DNA from: JALHNI01 sp044226365 | GTDB taxonomy: Bacteria > Acidobacteriota > Terriglobia > Bryobacterales > Bryobacteraceae | Assembly: GCA_044226365.1 (NCBI GenBank) | Contig: JBGAHE010000024.1 | Location: 6,629-70,628 of the forward strand | Direction: 5' to 3' | Length of the DNA: 64,000 nucleotides | Part shown: piece by piece, positions 1 through 9,700 of the stretch | Layout of the letters: every line of letters starts with the position of its first letter | Position numbering within the stretch: position 1 is the first letter of the stretch | Notes under the pieces: model-generated | Told to the model about the DNA's origin: nothing | The model's input: only the letters and a program-made list of their open reading frames with translations | The model's database searches: none | Made by a program: the position numbers and the translations under genes

Positions 1-3000
1 AGCATCACCACCGGCGCGCAGATTGGCGTTGCTGTCAACGGCGCTGGCCTGCCGAACGGCACTTACACCGCGAAGGTTCAGATCTCCGCGCCGGGTGCCG
101 GCAACCCGCTCATTCAAGTTCCGATTACGCTCACCGTGTCTGGCGGAGCCGCTGGCACCTTACTTACGTTCTCGCCGACCGCACTGAACTTCAGCGCGGC
201 GCTCAACGGAACCGCGCCGGATCAGTTAGTCACCGTCAGCAGCAGCCCCACCACCGGGCTCAGCTACACGCTCTCCTCCAATTCCTCCTGGCTCACCTTG
301 GTGAACTCCACCGGGACCACGCCCGGCAGTAACACCGTGCGGATCAATGCGGCTGGTCTGGTCGCGGGCACTTACAACGGCACCATCACCGTCAGTGCTC
401 CCGGCGCCGGCAACAGCGGCACTTCGATTCCGGTCACTCTCACCGTGAGCGGCACCGCCTCGAACCTGACCGCCAGCCCCGCCCTGCTCACCTTCGCCGC
501 CCAAAGCGGCAACGTGTCCCCCGCTCCGCAGACCATCCAGGTCACCAGCCCGCTATCGAACGTGTCTTACTCGGTCACCACCAATCAGGCTTGGCTGCAA
601 GCTTCGCCCGCCACGGGCACCACGCCCGGCACCATCTCCGTTTACGCGAACTCCACCGGATTGCTGAACGGAATTTACAACGGCACGGTCACCGTGATCT
701 CCGGATTCGCCACCATCAACATTCCGGTCACGCTCGAAGTCACCAGTGGCGCCCTGCTCCGCTTCAGCCAGCAGTCGGTCACCTTCAACTACCAAACCGG
801 TCAGGCCGTGCCCACCGCCAGGGCGATCGTCGTCACGTCGTCCAACAGCTCCGCGCTCAACGCCTCGGTCACCGCCAGCACCAGCACCGGCGGTAACTGG
901 CTACTCGCCACGCCGGCCACCGTGCAGACGCCCGGCTCGTTTGCAATCTCGCTATCGCCCAACGTCCTGCCGACCCTGGCCACCGGCACTTACTCCGGCA
1001 CGGTCACCGTTAGCGCGCCCGGCGCACCCAGTTCCGTCATCGGCGTCACCCTGGTGGTCAGCGCCGGCTCGCTGCTGACGGTCTCCACCGCGCCCGTCTC
1101 CTTCAACGCCGAACTCAATGGCGCGGCGCCGCCGTCACAGACCCGCTCGATTACCAGCACCGGCGCCGCCTCACCCGTCCTGGTCAGCACCAGCACCAAC
1201 GGCCTCCAGGGCTGGCTCACCGCGGTCCTCACCTCCGGCGTCACGCCGTCGGCGGTCACCATCACCGCCAACCCGGCTGCCTTGGCCGCGGGAGTCTACA
1301 CTGGCGTCGTTACGATTTCCGGCGGCGTCGGCACCACCGCTCAGTTGATCCCGGCGACGCTCAACGTCAACGGCGCCCCGAGCCTCAATGTTGATAAGTC
1401 GGAGTTGATCTTTGCCGGCGCCACCAGCACGACGCCGCAAACCATTCAAGTCAGCAGCACCAGCGGCAATTACAATTACACGGTCAGCACCAGCGTGGGT
1501 AACTCTACTGCCAACTGGCTCACCGTAAATACCGGCGGCGGCATCACTCCCTCCGGAATCACCGTCTCGGCCAACCCCTCGTTACTCACTGATGGCACTT
1601 ACTTCGGTACCGTCACCATCACCCCGCAAGGCCTCGCGAATACCACGCCGTTCATTATTCCCGTCACCCTACTCGTGAATCGCGCGACGGCGCTTCAGGT
1701 CAGCCCCACCTCGCTCTCGTTCACTCAGGTACGCGGCGCCGGCCTCCCCATCGCCCAAACGCTCAGCGTCACCAGCCAACAACCGGTGCCGTTCGGCTAC
1801 ACCTCCGCGGTTCAGACGCCCGCGGGCGGCAACTGGCTAAACATCTCGCAAGTGGGCTCCGTCACCAACGGCTCGCTGCAAGTCAGCCTGAATAGCTCCG
1901 CCGCCGCGCTTCCCGTCGGGAACTACACGGCGACCATCACCGTATTCGACGCGAACTCCGGCAGCAGCGTCCCGGTGGCGGTGAACCTCGCCGTCGTGGC
2001 CAGCAGTTCGCTCGTCGCCACCCCGAACGCGATCACCTTCACCACGCGCGGCGGCCAGACTTCGCCTTCGTCGCAGACCGTGGCCATCGCCTCTTCAGTG
2101 CCCTCGTCACCCGTCTCCTTCAACATCACCAGCGACGCCGCCTGGCTCAATGCCACGCCGCTCTCGGGCACTACGCCGCTCAACCTCACCATCGCCGTGA
2201 ATACGACGGCGCTGCCTGCCGGCACCACCAATGCCGTCGGACATCTCACCGTGGTCCCGCTCGTTGGTGGGCAGCCGATCATCATCACGGTGAACCATGT
2301 CACCGAATCCGGCCCGCCGCCGGTGATCGGCTCCTTCGCCAACGCCGCCACCTTCCAGCCCGGCCCCCTCGCCCCGGGGATGATCTTCTCGATCTTCGGC
2401 ACGAACCTGGGCCCTGCCACCGGCCTGAACGGCACGGTTGCGGATGGCCGCTTCACCACCTCCCTCTCGGGCGTGCGCGTGCTGCTCGATGGCATCCCCG
2501 CCCCCATCCTGTTCGCCAGCGCCACGCAGATCAACGCCGTCGCGCCGTATCAGTTGTTCGGCCGCGCCTTCGCGCAACTCACCGTCGAGTACAACGGCGT
2601 CACCTCGAACACACTCGCGCCCCGGATTGCGGATTCGTCCCCCGGCATCTTCACTGCCTCGGACGGCCGTCAAGCCGCCGCGCTCAATGAGAACGGCTCC
2701 ATCAACAGTGCCTCGAATCCTGCGGCGCCCGGCAGCATCGTCGTTCTCTATGTCACCGGCGAAGGACAAACCACGCCGGGCGGCGTGGATGGCGAAGTCG
2801 CCGTAGGAACTAATCTCAAGCGCCCGCTCGGCGCCGTTCGCGTCCGCGTCAACGGCAACGACATTCCCGCGTCGGACATCTTCTATGCCGGGTCCGCTCC
2901 CGGCCTGGTCTCCGGCTTGATGCAAATCAACTTCCGGGTGCCCGCCAACGCGCCGTCGAATAGCTCCACCGGTGTCGACGTCTTTGTCGGTACGGGTCAG

Positions 3001-3033
3001 AGCCCGGCCGGCACCACCATCGCCGTCCGCTAA
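1..3033 (+). CDS. BACON-like repeat surface protein with TIGR03437-type C-terminal domain (5' end outside window)
   Basis: The frame is open from base 1, so the gene begins upstream; the GTG at 136 is internal. The visible part holds the end of one and then seven complete BACON/Ig-like beta repeats of roughly 80-95 residues. Each has a strand ending in VTLTV or a variant, a conserved Trp in contexts such as SSWLTL, AAWLNA or NWLTV, and a GTYNGTITV-like strand. From about base 2320 to the end is a TIGR03437-type domain (start NAATFQPGPLAPG, then FGTNLGP, QINAVAPY, LYVTGEGQT). Such proteins are secreted or surface-bound with Ser/Thr/Gly/Ala-rich composition; adhesion or polymer binding is inferred. 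No catalytic motif is visible. It is followed 50 bp later by an MFS gene with no evident functional link. Family call is firm, role unknown. Confidence 0.85.
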   Translation, partial: SITTGAQIGVAVNGAGLPNGTYTAKVQISAPGAGNPLIQVPITLTVSGGAAGTLLTFSPTALNFSAALNGTAPDQLVTVSSSPTTGLSYTLSSNSSWLTLVNSTGTTPGSNTVRINAAGLVAGTYNGTITVSAPGAGNSGTSIPVTLTVSGTASNLTASPALLTFAAQSGNVSPAPQTIQVTSPLSNVSYSVTTNQAWLQASPATGTTPGTISVYANSTGLLNGIYNGTVTVISGFATINIPVTLEVTSGALLRFSQQSVTFNYQTGQAVPTARAIVVTSSNSSALNASVTASTSTGGNWLLATPATVQTPGSFAISLSPNVLPTLATGTYSGTVTVSAPGAPSSVIGVTLVVSAGSLLTVSTAPVSFNAELNGAAPPSQTRSITSTGAASPVLVSTSTNGLQGWLTAVLTSGVTPSAVTITANPAALAAGVYTGVVTISGGVGTTAQLIPATLNVNGAPSLNVDKSELIFAGATSTTPQTIQVSSTSGNYNYTVSTSVGNSTANWLTVNTGGGITPSGITVSANPSLLTDGTYFGTVTITPQGLANTTPFIIPVTLLVNRATALQVSPTSLSFTQVRGAGLPIAQTLSVTSQQPVPFGYTSAVQTPAGGNWLNISQVGSVTNGSLQVSLNSSAAALPVGNYTATITVFDANSGSSVPVAVNLAVVASSSLVATPNAITFTTRGGQTSPSSQTVAIASSVPSSPVSFNITSDAAWLNATPLSGTTPLNLTIAVNTTALPAGTTNAVGHLTVVPLVGGQPIIITVNHVTESGPPPVIGSFANAATFQPGPLAPGMIFSIFGTNLGPATGLNGTVADGRFTTSLSGVRVLLDGIPAPILFASATQINAVAPYQLFGRAFAQLTVEYNGVTSNTLAPRIADSSPGIFTASDGRQAAALNENGSINSASNPAAPGSIVVLYVTGEGQTTPGGVDGEVAVGTNLKRPLGAVRVRVNGNDIPASDIFYAGSAPGLVSGLMQINFRVPANAPSNSSTGVDVFVGTGQSPAGTTIAVR

Positions 3034-3083
3034 ATCCTTCCGGCCGGGCGCGGCGGAAGAGGGCAAGCGTTCTACACTGGGCT

Positions 3084-4295
3084 ATGCCTTTTTCCGTCAG
3101 CGCCCGTCTCGCCGGGATGATGTTTCTTACGTACCTGATTTGGGGCTCGTGGTACATGACCATCGGCACCTACCTCACGGCGACGCTGAAGTTCACCGGC
3201 ACTCAAGCGGGCGCCGTCTTCGGTACCACCGCCCTCGCTTCGATGATCTCGCCCCTCATCGTCGGCCTTATTGCCGATCGCTACTTCGCCACGGAACGCG
3301 TTCTCTCTACCCTCTTCTTCCTCGGCGCCGTCGTGCTCTGGCTCATCCCCCAAGCCAGCAGCTTCACCGCGGTCTACAGCCTTCTCTTGCTCTACGGCCT
3401 CATCTTCTTCCCCGCCGTCCCGCTCACCAACTCCCTGGCCATGCGCCAAATGACCGATGCACAGCGGCAGTTCCCGCCCATCCGCATCTTCGCCCCCATC
3501 GGCTGGATCCTCATCTCGGTCACCGTCAGTTCGCTCGGCATTGAAGCTGCGCCCACGCCCTTTCTGATCGCCGCCGCCCTTTCCGTCGGCATGGGTTTTT
3601 ACTGCCTCCTGCTGCCCCATACGCCCCCGGGCGGCGGCAGCGGCCCCACTTCTTGGAAGACCATTCTCGGCCTCGATGCCCTCGTCCTTCTGAAGGACCG
3701 TGCCTACTCCGTCTTCCTCATCGCCTCTGTCCTGGCTTGCATCCCCCTCACCTTCTACTTCTCCTTCACCAACGCCTATCTCAACGACGTCGGCGTCTCG
3801 AACGCGGCCGGCAAGATGTCCCTCGGACAAGTCTCCGAAGTGCTCGTCACGCTGGCGATGCCCTGGGTCTTCCGGCAGTTCAGCATTAAGAACGTGTTGT
3901 TGATCGGCTTGGCCGCCTGGGCCGTCCGCTATGTGCTGCTCGCCTTCGGCAATGCGGAAGGGGGCATGTGGATGTTCTACGCCGCCATCCTGCTGCACGG
4001 CATTTGCTTCGCCTTCTTCTTCTTTACCGGCTCCATCTATACGGACGCCACCGCGCGCGCCGCCTTGCGCAACACCGCCCAGGGCCTGCTCACCTTCATG
4101 ACCTACGGCGTCGGCATGTTCCTCGGCTCGCTCTCGTCGGGCACTGCCGTCGACCTGTTCACCACCACCGTCAACGGCGTCGCGCAACGCAACTGGACCG
4201 GCTTTTGGCTCACCTCGGCCGCCGGTGCCGCCGCCATCGCCGCGATGTTGCTAGTCGTCTTCCGCACCAGCAAGAAGGCGCCCGCCGCAGCCTAG
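3084..4295 (+). CDS. MFS permease, nucleoside:H+ symporter (NupG/XapB)-like
   Basis: A 403-residue integral membrane protein with about twelve hydrophobic segments, the normal size for the nucleoside:H+ symporter branch of the major facilitator superfamily. The N-terminus (FLTYLIWGSWYMTIGTYL) closely resembles the first helix of NupG-like permeases, which typically reads LxxFLxxFxWGxWxxxLGxYL. The segment LIVGLIADRYFATERVL matches the cytoplasmic loop 2-3 motif with Asp-Arg. It probably imports nucleosides or related compounds with protons, but substrate cannot be read from sequence. It starts 50 bp after the upstream stop and its stop overlaps by 4 bp the stop of a convergent esterase gene. 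The ATG at 3084 has no strong ribosome-binding site; the next Met (residue 12) would shorten the first helix. Confidence 0.85.
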   Translation: MPFSVSARLAGMMFLTYLIWGSWYMTIGTYLTATLKFTGTQAGAVFGTTALASMISPLIVGLIADRYFATERVLSTLFFLGAVVLWLIPQASSFTAVYSLLLLYGLIFFPAVPLTNSLAMRQMTDAQRQFPPIRIFAPIGWILISVTVSSLGIEAAPTPFLIAAALSVGMGFYCLLLPHTPPGGGSGPTSWKTILGLDALVLLKDRAYSVFLIASVLACIPLTFYFSFTNAYLNDVGVSNAAGKMSLGQVSEVLVTLAMPWVFRQFSIKNVLLIGLAAWAVRYVLLAFGNAEGGMWMFYAAILLHGICFAFFFFTGSIYTDATARAALRNTAQGLLTFMTYGVGMFLGSLSSGTAVDLFTTTVNGVAQRNWTGFWLTSAAGAAAIAAMLLVVFRTSKKAPAAA

Positions 4296-5131
4296 CGCAA
4301 CTGCTGCTGCAGCCACTCCACCATCTGCTGCCGATATGGCGTCGACGCGTCCCAGCGACGCAAGCCATGTCCGCCGCCCGGCACCGTGATCAGCTCGCAG
4401 GCAGCGCCCACCGTCTGCATCTGGTCGCACATCGCCTTCGATTGTGCAATCGGCACCACCGGATCCGCATCGCCGTGGATGAACAGAAACGGCGGCATCC
4501 CGGCGCGGACAGCTCCGATCGGCGATAACTGACCCAACCGCGCCAGAATCAGCTTCTCCCAGGGCGTTCCATTCAATTGCTTGCGAATGTTCTCGGGAAT
4601 GTAGGCACTCGTCCGTGCCAACGCCACCAGGTCGGTCGGCGTGTAAATCGCCACCACCGCCTTGACAAACGATCCGCCGGCCGAACCCAGCGCCGCCATT
4701 GACGCCAACTGTCCCCCAGCGGATTCGCCCACCAGCACCAACCGCTCCGGATCAATCCGATAGTCCTTGGCGTGCGCCCGCAGGTAGCGCATCGCCGCTT
4801 CCACGTCGCTCACCGCTTCGCCCACCTGAAGCGGATTCGCCGCCAGCGTATAGCTAATCGAGAACCACGCAAAACCGGCTTCCGCCAGCGGCTGAAACAA
4901 TGGCTCCACATTGGCCCGGCGATCGCCGCGCACCCACCCGCCACCGTGAACAATCAGCGCCGCCGGTACCGGCGTTTGGCCCGCCGGCACATAGCCATCC
5001 AGCCGCAAGCTCGCCCCACCCGCTTGCGCGTACTCCACATCACGAAATTCACGGGCTGGCGTGGGGGAAACCGGCTCGGCGGCAAAGGTTTGGCTCATCA
5101 GCATGGCGAAGGCCCAGGTTGGGGCAAACAT
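4292..5131 (-). CDS. Secreted alpha/beta-hydrolase, acetyl-esterase/BD-FAE type
   Basis: A 279-residue alpha/beta hydrolase with a probable signal peptide (residues about 1-18, ending TFAAEP). It carries the family's key motifs: HGGGW (oxyanion hole), GESAGG (nucleophile Ser), HGDADPVVP (acid Asp) and GGGHGL (catalytic His). This combination is typical of COG0657-like acetyl esterases and feruloyl-esterase-like enzymes that deacylate carbohydrates or small esters, here probably in the periplasm. Its start at 5131 is about 100 bp from the divergently transcribed TonB-dependent receptor gene, so the two may share a control region. Its stop overlaps the convergent permease stop by 4 bp. Exact substrate unknown. 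Confidence 0.85.
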   Translation of the reverse strand: MFAPTWAFAMLMSQTFAAEPVSPTPAREFRDVEYAQAGGASLRLDGYVPAGQTPVPAALIVHGGGWVRGDRRANVEPLFQPLAEAGFAWFSISYTLAANPLQVGEAVSDVEAAMRYLRAHAKDYRIDPERLVLVGESAGGQLASMAALGSAGGSFVKAVVAIYTPTDLVALARTSAYIPENIRKQLNGTPWEKLILARLGQLSPIGAVRAGMPPFLFIHGDADPVVPIAQSKAMCDQMQTVGAACELITVPGGGHGLRRWDASTPYRQQMVEWLQQQLR

Positions 5132-5232
5132 CTACTTTCTTATACGTGCCAGCGGGCGAATCGTTCCCGGCCTCCCTTAGTAGCTTTACAGTATTGCCGG
5201 TCGACAGGGCCGATTCCTACCATGAGAGGCTG

Positions 5233-8200
5233 ATGTTGTTCACCCGGTTGTGCTTTGCCCTCGTCGGTTTGCCGTTCTATCTCCTCTCTCAAGACCCCAC
5301 CGGAGCCCTCGAAGGCCAGGTCAGCGCGGCCAATGGCGATCGCATCCCGCGCGCCACCGTCACCGCCCGCAACCTCCAAACCGGCTACACGCAAACGCAT
5401 CAGGCAGCCGACAATGGCTTCTATCGCCTCGCTCCGCTAGCCGTCGGCACCTATTCGCTGACAGTGGAAGCGGCGAACTTCTCGCGCTTCGTTCAGGAGC
5501 CCATCTCGATCCTCGTCAGCCAGACGTCGCGCGTCGACGTCCGCCTCGACCTCGCCAGCGTCCGCGCATCCATCAACGTCACCGCCGACGCCGCCCAGAT
5601 CGACACCGCCACCAACACTCTCGGCAAAACCGTCAGCGGTCGCGAAGTGCTGGACCTCCCGCTCAATGGCCGCAACTTCACCCAACTCGGCTTGTTACAG
5701 ACGGGCGTCGCTCCCCTGCCCGCCGGCGTCGCCCGCATCGGCGGCACCTTGCGTGAAGGCCAGGCTTACTCGGTGAATGGGCAGCGCCCGGAGTCGAATA
5801 ACTATCTGCTCGATGGCTCCGAGAATGTCAACCGTGTCGATGGCGGCTACGCCCTCAAAACGCCCGTCGATTCCATCGCCGAGTTCCGCATCCTTACCCA
5901 CACCGCCCCGCCCGAATACGGCGGCTTCAGCGGCTCCACCACCAGTGTCGTCACCAAGGGCGGCAGCAACGCCGCGCACGGCACGCTCTACGAGTTCTTC
6001 CGTAACGACCAACTCGATGCGCGCAACTTCTTCTCCCGTTCTGTCGAACCGCTCAAGCAGAATCAGTTCGGCGGCACGTTAGGCGGTCCCGTCGTCCGGG
6101 ACCGCCTCTTCTTCTTCGGCTACTACGAAGGCTTCCGCAATCGTCAAGGCTTCACCCAGACCTCCGCCGTGCCCACGGCCGCGCAAAAGGCCGGCGACTT
6201 CTCCGCCCTACCCAACCCGCTGCGCAACAATCAAACCGGACTCGTCTATCCCGATGGCCGCCTGCCCTCGAACCTCTGGAATCCCCTCGCCCTCCGCATT
6301 CTGCAGTTCTATCCGGACGGCAACATCTCGCCCTCCGTTCATTCGGAAACCGTCGTCACCCACAACCAAAGCAATCAAGCGGGTGGCCGCGTCGACTTCA
6401 ACCAGTCCGAACACGACCAGTTCTTCGCCCGCTACTCGTTCTCCAAGGGCGACAACCTGAATCCCATCTCCGTGCGTGGCGCGCCCGTCCCCGGCTTCCC
6501 CACCAAGGACAATCTCACAGCGCATTCCGCCGTGCTCGCCAACACCCACGTCATCTCGCCCACGATGACGAACTCCGCGCGCGTGTCGTTCTTCCGCTTC
6601 GAATTCCTCTTCGACCAACGCCTCAACCGTCTCTCGCCGCGTGAACTCGGCTTCAACTACGACTCGGCCTCCCCCCAAGGACAGGGCCCGCCCTTCTTCA
6701 ACGTCAGCGGCTATTCGCCCATCGGCGGCGCCCAAAGCGGCCCACGCACTTCCGTGCAGAACACCTACGAACTGGGTGATAGCCTCGCCTGGTTCCGCGG
6801 CGCGCACTCCTTCAAGCTCGGCGGCGGTTTCCGCCGTAACCAGATCAACGTCTTTCAAGCCACCGTCCCCAACGGCTTGTTGATCTTCACGCCGGCCGCC
6901 CCCACCAACGACGCCTTCGCCAATCTCATGCTCGGCGCGCCGCAAATCTTCTTCCAGGGTCTCGGCGACTTCTATCGCGGCCTTCGCAATTGGGGCGCCA
7001 CCGCGTTCGCTCAGGACGAATGGCGCGCCACCCGCCGGCTCACCATCAACTATGGCATCCGCTGGGAGGCCATCAACCCCAATTCGGAGATTCGCAACCG
7101 GCTCAATGGCTTCGTCCCCGGCGTCCAATCCGTGGTTCGTCCGGAAGCCCCCACCGGCATCCTCTTCCCCGGTGACCCCGGCGTTGGCGCCGGCATCGCC
7201 GGTAACTACTATCGAGGCTGGATGCCGCGTGTCGGCTTTGCCTGGGACCCCACCGGCAACGGCACCTGGTCCATCCGCTCTGGTTACGGCATCTTCTATG
7301 ACCCCTTCTCAAACGGCGCCAACATCGCCGCCACCATCGCTGTCAGCGCCGTCCCTTGGGTGCAGTTCTATCAACTCGCCGGCAACATCAACTTCCAAAA
7401 CCCTTACGCTGGCCAGCCCACCGCTCAGCCCAACACCTTCGCTCGCCCCACCACCATGCTCGCGATGGATCCCACCGCCAAGCCGCCTTATGCGCAGGAC
7501 TGGAACTTTTCCATCCAGCGCTCCTTGCTCAAGGACTATGTCCTCGAAGTTCGCTACGTCGGCACGAAAGGTACCCACCTACCCCGCACGGTGGAGCGCA
7601 ATCCCTCCGTCTATGGACCCGGCGCCACCTCCGGTAACGCCGACCGCCGCCGCATCTACGCCGGCTGCCCCGCGGACGGTTCCGCCTGCCGCCTCGCCAC
7701 CGCGGCCACCTTACTCTACGGCATGAACTCCTCTTACCATGCCGCCCAAGCCAGCCTCTCCCATCGTTATGCGTCCGGCTTCTACTTCAACGTCTCTTAC
7801 TGGTACTCCAAGTCCATCGACTATCTCTCCGGCATGAACCTCAATCTCACTTCGGCGCAAGCCCTCGCCGGCGAGAATGACTTAGCGCAGAACCCCTTTG
7901 ACTTACGCGCCGAACGCGGTCCTTCCATCTTCGACGCCCGTCATCGCTTCGTCGCCAGCGGACTCTGGGAGTTGCCTTTCGCCCGCGGCCAGCGCGGCTT
8001 GGCTCGCACGCTCCTCCACGGCTGGCAGATCAACGGCGTCATGACGGCCAACAGCGGTACCCCCTTCACCGTTTACGACACCGCCAACGTCGCCCTCCAA
8101 GCCACCAGCCCGCCGATCTCCGGCTATGCCGCCAGCCGACCGGACCTCATCGGCAATCCCAACACGGGTCCCCGCACCGTCGAAGCCTGGATGACCCGTG

Positions 8201-8484
8201 CGCCCTTCCGGCGCTTGGTGGCGGCCACCGAAGCCGGTAACTTCGGCAACGCCGGCCGTAACATTGCCCGCGGCCCCGGCCTCGTCAACGTCGATGCCTC
8301 GCTCCTCAAGGACTTCCGCTTCAGCGACCGCTGGAAGCTGCAGTTGCGCGCCGAAGTCTTCAACCTCGCCAATCATCCCAACTTCGGCCTCCCCATCTCG
8401 GACCTCGCCTCGCCCAACTTTGGCCGCATCCTCTCCGCCAGCCAGGCGCGTCTGATGCAATTCGGCCTCAAGATTATTTTCTAG
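5233..8484 (+). CDS. TonB-dependent receptor, Oar-like, with N-terminal carboxypeptidase-regulatory domain
   Basis: A 1083-residue outer-membrane receptor. I choose ATG 5233 rather than the open frame from 4900, because residues 1-19 then form a signal peptide (LCFALVGLPFYLLSQ), a GAGAGG-like ribosome-binding site precedes it, and the upstream extension reads as the antisense of the esterase. Residues about 20-100 are a carboxypeptidase-regulatory-like beta domain (GALEGQVSAANGDRIPRATV). A plug region follows (LPLNGRNFTQLGLLQTGV, SVNGQRPESNNYLLDGSENV), then a long beta-barrel region ending in a C-terminal Phe (GLKIIF), as expected for an outer-membrane barrel. This architecture is expanded in Acidobacteriota and is thought to import oligosaccharides or other large nutrients; the ligand is unknown. 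The following gene starts 9 bp downstream, suggesting co-transcription. Confidence 0.9.
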   Translation: MLFTRLCFALVGLPFYLLSQDPTGALEGQVSAANGDRIPRATVTARNLQTGYTQTHQAADNGFYRLAPLAVGTYSLTVEAANFSRFVQEPISILVSQTSRVDVRLDLASVRASINVTADAAQIDTATNTLGKTVSGREVLDLPLNGRNFTQLGLLQTGVAPLPAGVARIGGTLREGQAYSVNGQRPESNNYLLDGSENVNRVDGGYALKTPVDSIAEFRILTHTAPPEYGGFSGSTTSVVTKGGSNAAHGTLYEFFRNDQLDARNFFSRSVEPLKQNQFGGTLGGPVVRDRLFFFGYYEGFRNRQGFTQTSAVPTAAQKAGDFSALPNPLRNNQTGLVYPDGRLPSNLWNPLALRILQFYPDGNISPSVHSETVVTHNQSNQAGGRVDFNQSEHDQFFARYSFSKGDNLNPISVRGAPVPGFPTKDNLTAHSAVLANTHVISPTMTNSARVSFFRFEFLFDQRLNRLSPRELGFNYDSASPQGQGPPFFNVSGYSPIGGAQSGPRTSVQNTYELGDSLAWFRGAHSFKLGGGFRRNQINVFQATVPNGLLIFTPAAPTNDAFANLMLGAPQIFFQGLGDFYRGLRNWGATAFAQDEWRATRRLTINYGIRWEAINPNSEIRNRLNGFVPGVQSVVRPEAPTGILFPGDPGVGAGIAGNYYRGWMPRVGFAWDPTGNGTWSIRSGYGIFYDPFSNGANIAATIAVSAVPWVQFYQLAGNINFQNPYAGQPTAQPNTFARPTTMLAMDPTAKPPYAQDWNFSIQRSLLKDYVLEVRYVGTKGTHLPRTVERNPSVYGPGATSGNADRRRIYAGCPADGSACRLATAATLLYGMNSSYHAAQASLSHRYASGFYFNVSYWYSKSIDYLSGMNLNLTSAQALAGENDLAQNPFDLRAERGPSIFDARHRFVASGLWELPFARGQRGLARTLLHGWQINGVMTANSGTPFTVYDTANVALQATSPPISGYAASRPDLIGNPNTGPRTVEAWMTRAPFRRLVAATEAGNFGNAGRNIARGPGLVNVDASLLKDFRFSDRWKLQLRAEVFNLANHPNFGLPISDLASPNFGRILSASQARLMQFGLKIIF

Positions 8485-8493
8485 GTGGTACCC

Positions 8494-9561
8494 ATGAGCA
8501 GTCTTTACATCCCGGACATCGAGCGCCGCCCAAAAGCCGGGGGCGTTTATCAGAAAGTCGTTGAAGCGACCAAAGCCGCGCACCCCGAGTATCCTAAGAT
8601 CTGGGACTTATTCGCCTTCGGTGAAGACTTCACCGGACATCTGGCCCGCTTCACCCAGGGTGTCATCCGTACTCCGGCCACAATCACACCCGCCATGCGT
8701 GAGTTAATCGCGGCTTACACCTCTCGCCTCAATGAGTGTAAGTTCTGCACGAAGGCTCACGCCGCTGCGGCTGCCGAGTTACTCGGCAGCGAGGAGCTGG
8801 TCGCCCAGGTGTTGGACGATCGCGAGGCCTCGCCACTCAGCGAGAAGGACAAAACCCTTTTGCGCTTCGTGGAGAAGGTCACGCGGCACTCACACGCCAT
8901 CACGGCTGACGACATGCAGCCGCTCTACGCCGTCGGCTGGGATGACGAAGCCATTTACTACGCCATCACTACCTGCGCGCTGTTTAACTTTTACAATCGC
9001 TGGATCTCGTCCACTGGCGTACCGCCCATGTCCGACGACATGCACCGGTGGCAAGGCAAACTGCTCGCCACCCGGCTACGTCCGCGGCTAGCGCGACGCC
9101 TGAAACTGCCGGTTCACCTGCGAATAGCCGGTGGAACAGATCTGCGCCGCCCGCTGCCGGTAGAACTCTGGATCGGGCGACGCCACCGTGTCCAACCCGT
9201 CCACATAGCGGTTAAACATGCAGAACGCCGCGGCGATCAGCACCGTGTCATGAATCTCCTGATCGGTCGCCCCCTGCTCACGCGCCGTAGCGACCGCCTC
9301 CGCCGTCACGGACTTACCGCTCCTCTGCACTTGGCCGGCAATCGTCAGCAATGCCTTCATCTTGTCGGAGATGTCGGCGGCCCCAAAATCCCGCTTCACC
9401 TGCTGCACCAGGTCTTCATTGCCGTTCAGATCGTGCGCCGCAATCGCCCCATGGATCGTCTGGCAGTAATAGCAATCGTTCTGCGAAGAAACGTAAGTCG
9501 CAATCAACTCCCGCTCTCCCGAGCTCAGGCTATTGGGCGACCGCAAAAGAACATCCACTAA
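8494..9561 (+). CDS. AhpD/carboxymuconolactone-decarboxylase-like protein, apparent stop lost
   Basis: Residues 1-195 are a peroxidase-related protein of the AhpD/CMD superfamily: an all-helical fold with the redox motif CKFCTKAH (CxxCxxxH) after a helix reading MRELIAAYTSRLNECK. Members reduce peroxides or act as thiol-disulfide partners. The ATG at 8494 follows AGGTGG and lies 9 bp after the receptor stop. The frame then runs about 470 bp further, antisense to the next gene, giving a 356-residue product whose last 160 residues (Arg/His/Leu-rich) look non-coding. A TAG at 9089-9091 lies one frame over, so a single-base indel just before it would restore the usual length of about 199 residues. 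I treat 8494 to about 9091 as the real gene. Confidence 0.75.
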   Translation: MSSLYIPDIERRPKAGGVYQKVVEATKAAHPEYPKIWDLFAFGEDFTGHLARFTQGVIRTPATITPAMRELIAAYTSRLNECKFCTKAHAAAAAELLGSEELVAQVLDDREASPLSEKDKTLLRFVEKVTRHSHAITADDMQPLYAVGWDDEAIYYAITTCALFNFYNRWISSTGVPPMSDDMHRWQGKLLATRLRPRLARRLKLPVHLRIAGGTDLRRPLPVELWIGRRHRVQPVHIAVKHAERRGDQHRVMNLLIGRPLLTRRSDRLRRHGLTAPLHLAGNRQQCLHLVGDVGGPKIPLHLLHQVFIAVQIVRRNRPMDRLAVIAIVLRRNVSRNQLPLSRAQAIGRPQKNIH

Positions 9562-9648
9562 TTCATTCAAAGGCTTCGCCGCCTCCGGCCGAAAGGCCAT
9601 CAGTCCGCGAATGCCAGTCAGGTTGTCAGGAATCGAGATATGGGGCAT
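9088..9648 (-). CDS. AhpD-like peroxidase-related protein
   Basis: A 186-residue AhpD/CMD-superfamily protein with the redox motif CYYCQTIH (CxxCxxxH) after the helix GERELIATYVSSQND. I take the ATG at 9648 (MPHISIPDN) over the longer open frame to 9780, because family homology begins there and the extension overlaps the upstream regulator gene. The family comprises small helical thiol peroxidase or disulfide-exchange proteins active in the cytoplasm. It faces the preceding paralogue tail to tail; the two differ clearly in sequence, so this is not a recent duplication. Substrate not predictable. Confidence 0.85.
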   Translation of the reverse strand: MPHISIPDNLTGIRGLMAFRPEAAKPLNELVDVLLRSPNSLSSGERELIATYVSSQNDCYYCQTIHGAIAAHDLNGNEDLVQQVKRDFGAADISDKMKALLTIAGQVQRSGKSVTAEAVATAREQGATDQEIHDTVLIAAAFCMFNRYVDGLDTVASPDPEFYRQRAAQICSTGYSQVNRQFQASR

Positions 9649-9700
9649 GTGTGTGCTCTGCGGCGAGCATACTGCGGCCCAGCCGTCCCGGTCAATCCTC

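Noticed and set aside
4900..5232. In-frame extension of the TonB-dependent receptor frame upstream of 5233
   Set aside because: It is the antisense of the esterase gene, lacks similarity to receptors and would bury the signal peptide.
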